Source: Sulfurirhabdus autotrophica (GTDB lineage Bacteria > Pseudomonadota > Gammaproteobacteria > Burkholderiales > SMCO01). Taken from it: 64,000 bases of DNA. A program made the translations under genes and the position numbers. The stretch covers positions 62,001-126,000 of the forward strand of contig NZ_SMCO01000008.1 in NCBI RefSeq assembly GCF_004346685.1, in the 5' to 3' direction. Shown piece by piece: positions 1 to 7,866 of this stretch (position 1 is the first letter of the stretch; every line of letters begins with the position of its first letter). A model generated the notes under the pieces. That model ran no database searches. It had not been told where the DNA came from and saw nothing but the letters and a program-made list of their open reading frames with translations.

Positions 1-411
1 AATCACCTTTGCGTAGCCGAAATTACGTGCTGCAATCCCGCCGAAGACACTGGACGTCATTTTGCAAAGCTCTGGGGCCTGCATGACAGCTTCCCCAAAG
101 GGGCAGCGCGTGTTGACCACTCGCACCATGCCCGGTTCGCTTGATGCACGGGAAAAATTTCCGCCGATCTTATTCTTGATCTCAACAATCATGTCCGCGT
201 ACTTGTCATGATCCAAGGGTCCGTCTTGCGCCAACTTTTGGCGATATGCGGTCTCAAAGCAACCACTCGCGGTGAGACCAAGCTGCTCGATGTAATTGAG
301 GCGATCATTACCTTTGCCGCCCCCCATCTTTGCGCTGACCTCAATGCTCTGGGCAACAAAGGTTTGCAAAAACAGGATGGGACTAAGATGGGAAAAAAGC
401 TTATCGGGCAT
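1..411 (-). CDS. Partial MetOD1/V4R-like sensor-domain protein (tentative)
   Basis: The reading frame opens at an ATG preceded by an AGGAG ribosome binding site and runs off the left edge, leaving 137 residues. The visible part has an early MGGGKGNDRLNYIEQ stretch, and near the end the segment CPFGEAV followed by PELCKMTSSVFGGIAARNFG. From memory this Cys-containing arrangement resembles the small output/sensor domain called MetOD1 (related in shape to V4R and heme- or metal-binding regulators), but the match is not certain. Soluble: no signal peptide or membrane segment. It lies upstream-facing on the same strand as the FmdB and CS2-hydrolase-like genes but is separated from them by 121 bases. 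That it is a gene is well supported; its function is not. Confidence 0.6.
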   Translation of the reverse strand, partial: MPDKLFSHLSPILFLQTFVAQSIEVSAKMGGGKGNDRLNYIEQLGLTASGCFETAYRQKLAQDGPLDHDKYADMIVEIKNKIGGNFSRASSEPGMVRVVNTRCPFGEAVMQAPELCKMTSSVFGGIAARNFGYAKVI

Positions 412-532
412 AGTGGTTCTCCTCAAATCTGACACCGCTATCGCAAGTCGCGCGCTATTGTGCGCTGGGCTTAGTCATTCCAAGGTTCCGCGATGGCTAT
501 CTGCCAAGGCTACACCAAAAAATTGATTGCGT

Positions 533-784
533 TTAAGAATGTTGGTGATGCCCACATCCGCACCCAGGTCCGTGTACATGTTTTTCCTGGCCCGGTTTCG
601 GCTGAAGTGAGCGCATTGCCAGATCACGGCCACGCGCCATGTTGCCATGCGTCGCGGGGGCCGAGAGGATCACTTTTTCAGTCGTGCCCCCACATACCGA
701 GCAATCCGGGCTGGACGCGTTGATTGCATGACGTGCTTCGAATTGCAGCTTGCATTGTGTACACAGGTAATCATAAGTTGGCAT
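533..784 (-). CDS. FmdB-family zinc ribbon protein
   Basis: An 83-residue protein that begins MPTYDYLCTQC, the hallmark of the FmdB family (PF09723-type putative regulators). Two Cys pairs, C8/C11 and C28/C31, would form a small zinc ribbon. The C-terminus is rich in His and Cys (a GPGCGCGHHQHS tail), which could bind further metal. FmdB proteins were named for their place beside formamidase/amidase genes and are presumed regulatory; no biochemical role is firmly known. Here the gene follows the CS2-hydrolase-like gene on the same strand with about 100 bases between, so co-transcription is possible. Family assignment is confident, role is not. Confidence 0.85.
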   Translation of the reverse strand: MPTYDYLCTQCKLQFEARHAINASSPDCSVCGGTTEKVILSAPATHGNMARGRDLAMRSLQPKPGQEKHVHGPGCGCGHHQHS

Positions 785-885
785 TTGGAACCCCCATCCA
801 TTGTGTTAACGCGTTTCTCAGAAATGCTAAGACGTGGACACCTGTTACGCCAGGCAGCCCACGTTTCCGGCTTTCTCTTTTGGAC

Positions 886-1539
886 TTAGCTCCAACGAGG
901 CGGTTGCTTCCCTTTGACGCCGAACTGGGCTGAGGTGACATCGGTCCTTGCCCGTTTTTCAGGGTCTTGGGTCGGCGCCCTCAACCGACGCGTCTCAACC
1001 TCCCAGACCCAGCCGCTGATGACCACATCCTTGGGAATAAGGGGATGATTTTTAAATGCCGCTATTGTTTTCATGCAGGATTCGTCCACATCGTCCATCA
1101 TCCCGATCCACTTGGCGAACGCGCCTTTCTCCAGCTTCAGTTCCGGCAGCGTCGGGTCCATCGCGATATTGTCCGTATCAATCCCCTTGTCGCGTAACAT
1201 CTTTTCCAGATCGGTCGCATTCGCAGACAACATGCCGCATTGTGTATGCTGCACGATGACGATTTCCTTGGTGCCAAAAAAATTGCAAGTCAGCATCGCC
1301 GAGCGAATTGCATCGTCGGTGACGATTCCTCCGGCATTACGGAAGCAGTGTGCATCCCCACCGCCGGCCGGTGTATCTACGTGAATGCCGAGCGCTTCAT
1401 CTACCGGCAGGCGTTCGTCCATACAGGCAAGTACCCACAAGCTTCGGTTGTTATGCCCATCCGGTCCATAGCGGCGACGTTGTGCCCAGAGGTCATATGC
1501 GGCGACGTGTGTGCTCAGTTGCTCTTTGAGAGTGGTCAT
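886..1539 (-). CDS. Carbon disulfide (CS2/COS) hydrolase-like beta-carbonic anhydrase
   Basis: A 217-residue beta-carbonic-anhydrase fold protein. Zinc ligands are visible as C39, H98 and C101, with the D41/R43 dyad in CMDER. Long stretches (the segment leading into CMDER, the FRNAGGIVTDDAIRSA helix, NFFGTKEI, and NHPLIPKDV near the C-terminus) resemble, as I recall them, the CS2 hydrolases of Acidianus A1-3 and Acidithiobacillus rather than ordinary CO2-hydrating enzymes. Those enzymes turn CS2 via COS into H2S and CO2. The start ATG has a GAGGAG site upstream. It sits on the island side of the window next to an FmdB gene, so it was probably acquired. Alternative: a COS hydrolase or a true carbonic anhydrase of the same clade. 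Confidence 0.8.
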   Translation of the reverse strand: MTTLKEQLSTHVAAYDLWAQRRRYGPDGHNNRSLWVLACMDERLPVDEALGIHVDTPAGGGDAHCFRNAGGIVTDDAIRSAMLTCNFFGTKEIVIVQHTQCGMLSANATDLEKMLRDKGIDTDNIAMDPTLPELKLEKGAFAKWIGMMDDVDESCMKTIAAFKNHPLIPKDVVISGWVWEVETRRLRAPTQDPEKRARTDVTSAQFGVKGKQPPRWS

Positions 1540-2630
1540 TTTGAATCTCCTCGGTAAAAGTCTGCAAATTTAAAACCCCTAGAGCGGCCTAATTTCTTCG
1601 GTAGCAGCCCAAGGGGATTGGTAACGGGGGTTTTACCCGCACACTTAAATTAGCAAGACTCGTGCCAGATAATAATCATAGCAAAAACAATGGCTTAAAT
1701 TTGCACGTACTCTCTCCAGTGATTTTATTTTTCTGCTGAAAACAAGTTAAGTGCGCATAACATATTGAAAAATATAAATAACACTGAAATGAAGTAACGC
1801 TTCATAGTGGGAAGTGATGTTGCTTGTTGCGGGGAAAATTGAGGCAAACATTGTCCATAAGGACTTCCCTGTCAACACCTAGGACTGAGCAGCAAATTTT
1901 ACTGTTACCGATTTGCCCCCTGTTTTAACCGAAAGTGACTACCAGCGAGTTCGAAGCGAATGACAGTCCCTTCAGGGTCGAAGGCTGCCAACCAGCTTAT
2001 CTGCAAGCAGACACTCGAGTCTATTTCTCTGAATTTTTTCAAAAAAATGTCGTGACTGGCCGGTGTTGAGCATAGAGCAGCCACTAGCGCTAGATGCTAA
2101 AACTGGTCCATTGATTCTTTAGCAGTCATTCGTTATCACAGATTTTCTGGCCTCGCTGACCGGCAACTTAGGCCGAACTTCAGCCCATACTGGTGATCGT
2201 GACTTACTTCCGATTCTCGACCTAAGCGGCCACTTGCCTTTACGCTGAACTGAGCGCCAATAGCGCACACCTGTAGGGTGTCAGACCGCACTACCATAGA
2301 CCTATTGATGGTCGGGGAAGAAAGGACGCCGAGGAGCGGGCCAGCCTCCAGAATCCATCTCTGCTGCCAGATCGGCGCTTACTATGCGGCGCAGTGCTGA
2401 AGCGGCGATAAACTGAACACTCAATGCTAAGCGCACAACCTCCAGTCGGGCAGACCTGCCGGACTATATCGGCTATCGACGTAAGGCGGTAACCTCGACA
2501 CGATTGATGCTACCAGTGGATCATCGCGATGTGGACTTGCCTGCGCCAAGCGTTCGGCAAGAAGAGTGAGATTATGACCTCCTTTGCCTTTAAACCCATT
2601 CGGATCGGCACCATTCCAGACGAGAGCACC
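1540..2630. other. Long stretch without a recognised gene
   Basis: About 1.1 kb with no convincing coding frame on either strand. The first part (to about 1,850) is AT-rich and should hold the promoter of the hydrolase gene. The rest (about 1,900-2,600) is more GC-rich with many short open stretches and stops in all frames, which looks like decayed DNA. No RNA gene, repeat array or terminator was recognised. Confidence 0.5.
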
Positions 2631-3191
2631 TTACATCGCCAACTCGGCAACCATGCAGATTGGCTGAATCACGGAATCCACACTAAAGGTTGAGGGCAAT
2701 ATGTTCGCCACGTCTTCGAGGTTCGACTTCGCCATTCTCCACAATGTCGCTGCATTAACGCAGCGATCATCTACTTCGTTCAAGCCGTATGTGAAATCGT
2801 AGAGATCTGCGAAAGCAAATGACGCCTCCGAGGCAATATCATGCCTCTGTCGGCACCACGCCCACCATTCCTCAATGCTATTAAACCCGGTCGCTTGCCA
2901 AGGCTCAATCGATTGCCCGCCAAAGATGACCGCTAAAGTGAGCTTGCGTACTCGATCGACGGATACGGCTAAACCGACACCAGCACCTGGCCAGGTCGTA
3001 TTCACCTCGGGCACCAGTTCGGCATAGGCGTCCATAATCTTTTTGACCTCGGGATTTCTCCCAACGCCAAGAGCGAAGGCTGCCCCAAGCAATTCCGTTG
3101 CCGCACGGAAAGGACGTTGATGCAGATGCACGCCTTCCTGCGCGTACTTAACGTCGAGTTTATGAAGATCGTCTTTTGTCCAACTCGCCAT
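2631..3191 (-). CDS. Hypothetical protein of the XRE/ImmA cluster
   Basis: A 186-residue soluble protein with no recognised domain. It is rich in Trp and aromatic residues (an EEWWAWC segment around residues 107-113) and has no signal peptide or membrane segment. It starts 49 bases after the ImmA/IrrE gene on the same strand, so the three genes XRE, ImmA and this one probably form one transcript. By position it could be the effector or partner controlled by the XRE/ImmA switch, but nothing in the sequence shows what it does. Codon use looks typical for the island part of the window. Confidence 0.65.
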   Translation of the reverse strand: MASWTKDDLHKLDVKYAQEGVHLHQRPFRAATELLGAAFALGVGRNPEVKKIMDAYAELVPEVNTTWPGAGVGLAVSVDRVRKLTLAVIFGGQSIEPWQATGFNSIEEWWAWCRQRHDIASEASFAFADLYDFTYGLNEVDDRCVNAATLWRMAKSNLEDVANILPSTFSVDSVIQPICMVAELAM

Positions 3192-3240
3192 TTACGTTTC
3201 TCCCAAGCCCATAGCACTTGTTAACGCTGTACAAATCTTT

Positions 3241-4119
3241 CTAGCGCCTGAAATGCGGAGTCCAGGATTCCATGAGGGATTGCTCGCCTTCCTCGTCCTC
3301 TGGGTCTGGCACGTCGATGTCATACAGCACAGTAAGGGTCTTGCCATAACGGCCAAGCCCGACAACGTCTTCGCTGATCTCAATGCTGCGCCGTCCGCCG
3401 AACCAATGCTGAAGGTTGGAAGTTTCCTCGATTCGGACTCCGTGCAACACGTTGGTTGGAACCTTGTTGAATGCGGATGTGGTCGTATTGCGCGGCAGCC
3501 CTTCTCTTTTCCTAAGCCAGTTAATGCCGTCAACGTTTTTGATCGCCTCAGACATAAAGCAGTGGTCGATAATCCCGCCACGGCTGATGACTATTGCAAC
3601 TGGATCGCGGGTGCATTGCGTATACCGAATAGCCGTAGCATGCAGCGAGGTCTTACACAGCGCCGCAAGATTTTCGATAGCCGCAAGGCCACTACCAGCC
3701 TTCTCAAGCGCTGGGAAGAACAGATGGCGTGGCATTAGAAAGCCTGCGGCAAAACGATCCGCCTCCGCTTCATACTTGTCGCCTGATGAGTACCCTGCGC
3801 GCGACGCATGTGAGCCGGTGTCACCTGCAATAACGGCGTCGACATGTCCGGGCAGGAAGTAGTGCCCTAGCTCATGGGCAACGCTGAAGTTTTCAAACCC
3901 TTCGTTCTGATGGTGTGTAGCGTAGGCAATCGCGAACTCGCTATCATACCGTACCAACATTCCCGAAACGCCCTCGTTTTCCATGGGCTTTGCGACAACA
4001 TCGATTCCTCGTCCGCGAGCTATCCCTTTCGGATCGATGGGTAACGTAACGATCCCTAGGCCCTTGACAATTTGTTCCGCAACGAGCGTAGCAAAGGCGT
4101 AGGGATCGGTTGTGATCAT
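3241..4119 (-). CDS. ImmA/IrrE-family zinc metallopeptidase
   Basis: A 292-residue protein with the zincin motif HELGH at residues 82-86 and the downstream glutamate-rich segment KYEAEADRFAAGFLMP (about 115-130), the standard layout of the ImmA/IrrE (M78, DUF955) family. Such peptidases cleave a partner XRE repressor to induce genes of mobile elements (ImmA of ICEBs1) or stress genes (IrrE of Deinococcus). The start codon overlaps the stop of the XRE gene by four bases (ATGA), so the pair is translationally coupled. The C-terminal third (about 190-292) is outside the peptidase core and may be a sensor part. Likely substrate: the adjacent XRE protein. Confidence 0.9.
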   Translation of the reverse strand: MITTDPYAFATLVAEQIVKGLGIVTLPIDPKGIARGRGIDVVAKPMENEGVSGMLVRYDSEFAIAYATHHQNEGFENFSVAHELGHYFLPGHVDAVIAGDTGSHASRAGYSSGDKYEAEADRFAAGFLMPRHLFFPALEKAGSGLAAIENLAALCKTSLHATAIRYTQCTRDPVAIVISRGGIIDHCFMSEAIKNVDGINWLRKREGLPRNTTTSAFNKVPTNVLHGVRIEETSNLQHWFGGRRSIEISEDVVGLGRYGKTLTVLYDIDVPDPEDEEGEQSLMESWTPHFRR

Positions 4120-4469
4120 GGTTTGCCTTTCTCCTCGGCGCGTTTGGCCAACATGGTTATGAGCTCGTCGGCCATCTTCCGATCCGACCCATCAAGCGAC
4201 TCGTAATGGCGGTGGAGGCGATCTGCGCCAGCGAGGGCCTTAAACTCTTCAACGCGGCCCAGAAGGTAGTCAGTAGTGACATCGAGGCTATCAGCTAGGA
4301 TGCGCAGATTATCGAAAGAAGGTTTGCGGGTACCGGTTTCAAAGTGGGAAATGGCGGAAGGCTGCATACCAGCTTTCTGGGCCAGTTCTGCCTGATTCAG
4401 TCCGCGATATTCACGCGCTCTACGCAATCGGTCTGGAAAAACAGCGGATGGGGGTGTTGACAAATTCAT
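4116..4469 (-). CDS. XRE-family helix-turn-helix repressor
   Basis: A 117-residue DNA-binding protein. Residues about 13-68 form a Cro/C1-type HTH (RLRRAREYRGLNQAELAQ, then AISHFETGTRKPS). The short C-terminal helix (residues 75-117) may be the dimer part or the cleavage target of the coupled ImmA/IrrE peptidase. It is divergent from the DUF3892/YjzC-like pair; the 127-base gap holds palindromes with TGACG half-sites that are plausible operators, so it may repress both its own operon and the divergent one. Confidence 0.9.
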   Translation of the reverse strand: MNLSTPPSAVFPDRLRRAREYRGLNQAELAQKAGMQPSAISHFETGTRKPSFDNLRILADSLDVTTDYLLGRVEEFKALAGADRLHRHYESLDGSDRKMADELITMLAKRAEEKGKP

Positions 4470-4530
4470 GACGATTCCGTATAGTTAACATTGACTATTT
4501 CGTCACGGCCCAACAGGGCCTCTCTTTTGG

Positions 4531-4574
4531 CCAGGAGCATGACGAATTCGTCACATTATAGATGACGCTCCTGG
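4531..4574. promoter_or_regulatory. Nested palindrome, candidate XRE operator
   Basis: The outer arms CCAGGAGC (4531-4538) and GCTCCTGG (4567-4574) enclose a perfect 14-base palindrome TGACGAATTCGTCA (4540-4553). Related TGACG/CGTCA half-sites lie at 4469-4482, 4499-4505 and about 4562. The cluster sits between the XRE gene and the divergent DUF3892 gene, where an operator is expected. Binding by the XRE protein is inference. Confidence 0.55.
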
Positions 4575-4596
4575 CGCAAGCAAGAAAGGAAATTCC

Positions 4597-4890
4597 ATGG
4601 CTGACGTACAAGTAACTTGCATTTTGAAGTCTCACCCGCAGAGCACACACGAACACATCACACATCTCGGCAACCCGGCCGCGAACTGGATATGGACTCG
4701 TGAATCGGTGATCAGCAGCATCGACGCCAAGACTAATACGTTCTACGTGTTGGATGTGGCCAACAGCAAGCGTGCCGACATCGGAGTTGTCCGCGAGACG
4801 GGGAAAGCTCCATATCTTCGCACCTATGCGGATGGCCGTTGGAACAACAACCTGTTGTCCCTGAATCAGTGTCCGTTGAAGCAACATTAA
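4597..4890 (+). CDS. DUF3892 domain-containing protein
   Basis: A 97-residue protein matching the DUF3892 pattern: an N-terminal strand (MADVQVTCILKSHP), a HITHLGN turn, and a middle with WTRESVISSID and FYVLD, then a central VRETGKAPYLRTYADG hairpin. The family is small, soluble and of unknown function, often on plasmids, phages and islands. A good ribosome binding site (AGAAAGGAAA) precedes the ATG. It is followed after 19 bases by the YjzC-like gene, with a strong terminator after that, so the two form a short operon divergent from the XRE/ImmA genes. Confidence 0.8.
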   Translation: MADVQVTCILKSHPQSTHEHITHLGNPAANWIWTRESVISSIDAKTNTFYVLDVANSKRADIGVVRETGKAPYLRTYADGRWNNNLLSLNQCPLKQH

Positions 4891-4909
4891 TCTACCTAAG
4901 GAGCACCAC

Positions 4910-5095
4910 ATGGCAACGACAAAGAAACCCGGTGAAAGCACCGGCAATAGGGGTGGGATTTACCAAGAGGTAGGTCCCCGTGGCGGCAAGCAACCAAACT
5001 ACACCACTGTGCCGGACAACCGGCAACTTCCCCCAACGACCAAGCCCGGGCACACCTGGACTCCGGTTAAGGTGACGCCGGACAGTAATCGCTAA
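4910..5095 (+). CDS. YjzC-like small protein
   Basis: A 61-residue basic, Gly/Pro-rich protein: KPGEST near the start, then GGIYQEVGPRGGK and a closing HTWTPVKV. This is the pattern of the YjzC-like family known from Bacillus (function unknown), where a KPGE start, GxYxEVG core and a Trp-containing end recur. AAGGAGCACC stands upstream of the ATG. It is the last gene of a two-gene unit ended by the hairpin at 5114-5139. Its presence in a proteobacterial island suggests spread by mobile elements. Confidence 0.7.
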   Translation: MATTKKPGESTGNRGGIYQEVGPRGGKQPNYTTVPDNRQLPPTTKPGHTWTPVKVTPDSNR

Positions 5096-5113
5096 CCCGT
5101 GCGACGCCTTATT

Positions 5114-5139
5114 AAACGAGCGGCTACAGCCGCTCGTTT
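5114..5139 (+). terminator. Rho-independent terminator of the DUF3892/YjzC-like unit
   Basis: A 12-bp perfect stem (AAACGAGCGGCT paired with AGCCGCTCGTTT) with a minimal loop, followed by T residues. It lies 19 bases after the YjzC-like stop codon. It also lies beyond the end of the oppositely oriented integrase gene and could stop transcripts from both sides. Confidence 0.85.
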
Positions 5140-5255
5140 TCTTTGGCAAGCGGACGCTCGTTAACGACTTGTTCTGTCGCTGTTCGACGTCAGCTTAGGC
5201 CGACATGCAGACAACTTCCCTGTTAGACTTGACAGTCTGTTGACAGCATAGAAAC

Positions 5256-6350
5256 TTAGCCCATCTTCCTTGCCAAGTCTTCGGCCCGCAAATGTGTATA
5301 ACGCTTAAGCATCTGGAGTGTCTTGTGCCCTGTAATGCTGGCCACCTCCATAGAATCGAATACTCCACGTTCGAACAACCTACTAGTCGCTTCATGGCGT
5401 AAATCGTGGAAACGGAGATTTCGCAAGAAACCTGGATTTGAATCCCTACCAATCTTTTCACATTCGAGCGCGTACTCTTTTCTGGCCCGCTTTAAAGCTG
5501 CTGCAAGCGCAGCCCTCAATTGGACTTTATCGACGTTAAAAACCTGACCACCCTTGATTGGCCTAGTCAACCCCTTTAGGACAGCCACCGCTTTGGTCGA
5601 CAGAGGAACTACGCGATTTTCACCATTTTTGGTGTCATAGAGGGCTGCAGTTCCGGTCCCATCGTCATGGTACGTAATATCTTTCCATTGCAGTGATAGT
5701 AATTCGCCGCGCCGCATCGCAGTTTCCACTGCAAGTTTTGTAATTGGCAATACGAATTTATTGCGCGCTTTCCCCAGCTGTGCATAGAACCGAACCTCTT
5801 CCCCAGATTCAAGACGACGGTCACGCGACGGGCCATTACTGGGTAGCTCAATTGACGAAGCAGGGTTACTAACAGCCATCCGCCAACGTTTTAAGGCTAT
5901 GTTATATAAGTGTGAGAGAATGAGTGCGTACTTGCGTCTGCCGTTATCGCTCATCCCCTCATCTTTAAGGGTAGATAGAAACATTGCAATATCATCGGCA
6001 GAACAGCTATAAAACCCTATTTTGGCAATATCGTAACGTTTCAGCTTGCCAATCTTATACTTCTCTTCTGCCGCACCCTTTTTTAATACTGTCACTTCCC
6101 GCAGATAACGATCAAGTGCTTTTGATATGGTAAAACTTGCCGCCTCTTGCTTCTTGATTCGCGAAGCAACGACCCGCTTAAAATCCGGGTCAAGTGCTTT
6201 GGCAACATTTTTTGAATCACGAAAAGCACGGGCTTCCAGAATGGTATCGAACGTCTCAGTCACACGATGACCGTTCACCATCATTTTGACCTGAAAGCTG
6301 TACTCACCCCGCTTGTATATCCCTTTCTCGACACGAACGAAATCCGCCAT
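5256..6350 (-). CDS. Tyrosine recombinase (phage-type integrase) of the left island
   Basis: A 364-residue integrase. The N-terminal part (to about 75) looks like an arm-binding domain, then a SAM-like core-binding domain (about 85-175), and the catalytic domain with the conserved residues in AMRRGELLSL (Arg), HDLRHEATSRL (His-x-x-Arg), GHKTLQMLKRYTHL (His and the Tyr nucleophile). The ATG at 6350 is chosen over a TTG seven codons upstream. The gene points away from a tRNA-Leu 3' fragment only 83 bases upstream, the usual place for an integrase at one end of its element; the rest of that element should lie to the left. Confidence 0.93.
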   Translation of the reverse strand: MADFVRVEKGIYKRGEYSFQVKMMVNGHRVTETFDTILEARAFRDSKNVAKALDPDFKRVVASRIKKQEAASFTISKALDRYLREVTVLKKGAAEEKYKIGKLKRYDIAKIGFYSCSADDIAMFLSTLKDEGMSDNGRRKYALILSHLYNIALKRWRMAVSNPASSIELPSNGPSRDRRLESGEEVRFYAQLGKARNKFVLPITKLAVETAMRRGELLSLQWKDITYHDDGTGTAALYDTKNGENRVVPLSTKAVAVLKGLTRPIKGGQVFNVDKVQLRAALAAALKRARKEYALECEKIGRDSNPGFLRNLRFHDLRHEATSRLFERGVFDSMEVASITGHKTLQMLKRYTHLRAEDLARKMG

Positions 6351-6432
6351 ATTTTTCCCAAATTGTCCCAATTAATCAGATATATTTTGCTGAAATCAGT
6401 ATACAGACTTGATATTGCCGATTTCAAGGTCA

Positions 6433-6490
6433 GGACTCAAAATCCCGCGACTGTGAGGTCATGGGGGTTCGATTCCCCCTCCCGGCACCA
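6433..6490 (+). other. 3' fragment of tRNA-Leu(CAA): shared attachment site
   Basis: From the anticodon loop CTCAAAA (anticodon CAA) through the variable arm, T-arm (GGGGG-TTCGATT-CCCCC), the 3' acceptor strand TCCCGGC, discriminator A and encoded CCA, this is the 3' half of a class II tRNA-Leu. The 5' half is missing: no D-arm or matching GCCGGGA strand lies upstream. This is what an attR or tandem att site left by integration into a tRNA 3' end looks like. Integrases flank it on both sides. Confidence 0.85.
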
Positions 6491-6604
6491 AGGAACACTT
6501 CTAAGCAGTTCAATACAGAATAATTCAGCAATAAAAATCAGCAGTTTACCTAGTTAGTCAGTACAAACCCTTTCAACACAATTCAATTGAACTTTAATGT
6601 GGTT

Positions 6605-6626
6605 GGGGGTATAAATGGGGGTATAA
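6605..6626 (+). repeat. Left arm-type direct repeats of the P4-integrase element
   Basis: Two tandem copies of GGGGGTATAA lie between the att core and the integrase start. Near-identical tandem copies recur at 10908-10930 close to the other end. This paired layout fits arm-binding sites of the DUF4102-type N-terminal domain of the adjacent integrase; the assignment is inferred from position and repetition. Confidence 0.7.
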
Positions 6627-6658
6627 GTTTTCACCACTTAACTTAAGGTGCTGATTAT

Positions 6659-7864
6659 ATGCCACTTACTGATATTGCCACACGCAAAGCCAAGCCAAGA
6701 GCCTCTCAATACAAGCTAGGGGCTGGCAATAGCCTATATCTTCTAGTACATCCTAACGGTTCAAAATATTGGCGCATGAAGTACCGCTTCAACGGTAAAG
6801 AAAAAACCTTATCATTCGGCCAGTACCCAGAAATTTCCTTAGATAAAGCCAGAGAGTTGGCGGCGGATGCCAAGAAATCGATAAAGGCTAGTATTGACCC
6901 AATGGCAAAAAGTACGCACAGCACTTTTGAATCTGTAGCAAACGAATGGCACGATAGCAAAGCCCTGCCAGGTACAAACGCCAAAGCAACAAAATGGGCA
7001 CCCGTTACCGCAGGCAAAATTAAAGCCATGCTTGAAAATCATTTATACCCCCATATTGGCAAAAGGCCGATTGCTGAAATTGATTCAGACGAATTACTAA
7101 CAACACTCCAAAAGATAGAGTCAGATGGCAAGCATGAAACGGCTAATCGCGCATTGCAGGTATGCGGACAAATATTCCGTTATGCAGTACGCAAGAAAAA
7201 AACCAGTTCCGACCTCAGCGTATTGATTCGCGGCGACTTAATCCAGACTAAAGAAAAAAATCACGCTGCCATTAAAGACCCCAAGAAGTTAGGCGAATTA
7301 CTCCGCAAGCTAGAGAATTACCAAGGATATTCCACAAAGTGCGCCTTAAAACTCATTGCCATGCTATTTGTGCGCCCCGGCGAGCTTCGCCATGCAGAAT
7401 GGGCAGAGTTTGACCTTGATGCTAGCGAATGGCGCATTCCTGACCACAAGATGAAAATGAAAACCATGCACCTTGTACCCCTATCAACTCAAGCTGTAAC
7501 GATTATCCGGGAGCTACAAGCTTTGACGGGTGACAGCAATTATCTTTTTCCTGCTATCAGCAACAACGATAAGCCTATGAGCGAAAATACCTTAAATAAT
7601 GCCCTAAGACGCTTAGGCTATGACACGCAAGCGGATATATGTGCTCATGGTTTTAGGGGTACTGCCTCCACCATTCTTCACGAACAAGGCTGGCCACATG
7701 AAGCAATAGAGCGACAACTTGCTCATATTGAAGGCAACAAGGTGAGCAAAGCCTACAACCACTCGCAACACTTACCCAAGCGCAAAGAGATGATGCAAGC
7801 ATGGTCAGACTATCTCGAAGGGTTGGCCGCTGGTGGCGAAGTAGTCAACATAAGAGCGGCTTGA
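6659..7864 (+). CDS. P4-type tyrosine integrase (DUF4102 arm-binding domain)
   Basis: A 401-residue site-specific recombinase. The first about 90 residues are the DUF4102 arm-binding domain (MPLTDIATRKAKPR..., GNSLYLLVHPNGSKYW, LSFGQYPEISLDKAR). The catalytic domain shows RPGELRHAEW (Arg), HGFRGTAST (His/Arg) and the C-terminal His and Tyr in QLAHIEGNKVSKAYNH. It starts just inside the tRNA-Leu fragment and arm repeats, typical of P4-like integrases next to attL. It should integrate and excise the element ending at about 11,003. All catalytic residues appear intact. Confidence 0.95.
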   Translation: MPLTDIATRKAKPRASQYKLGAGNSLYLLVHPNGSKYWRMKYRFNGKEKTLSFGQYPEISLDKARELAADAKKSIKASIDPMAKSTHSTFESVANEWHDSKALPGTNAKATKWAPVTAGKIKAMLENHLYPHIGKRPIAEIDSDELLTTLQKIESDGKHETANRALQVCGQIFRYAVRKKKTSSDLSVLIRGDLIQTKEKNHAAIKDPKKLGELLRKLENYQGYSTKCALKLIAMLFVRPGELRHAEWAEFDLDASEWRIPDHKMKMKTMHLVPLSTQAVTIIRELQALTGDSNYLFPAISNNDKPMSENTLNNALRRLGYDTQADICAHGFRGTASTILHEQGWPHEAIERQLAHIEGNKVSKAYNHSQHLPKRKEMMQAWSDYLEGLAAGGEVVNIRAA

Positions 7865-7866
7865 AA

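Noticed and set aside
6433-6490. A complete tRNA-Leu gene
   Set aside because: The 5' acceptor strand, D-arm and first side of the anticodon stem are absent upstream, so only a 3' fragment exists.
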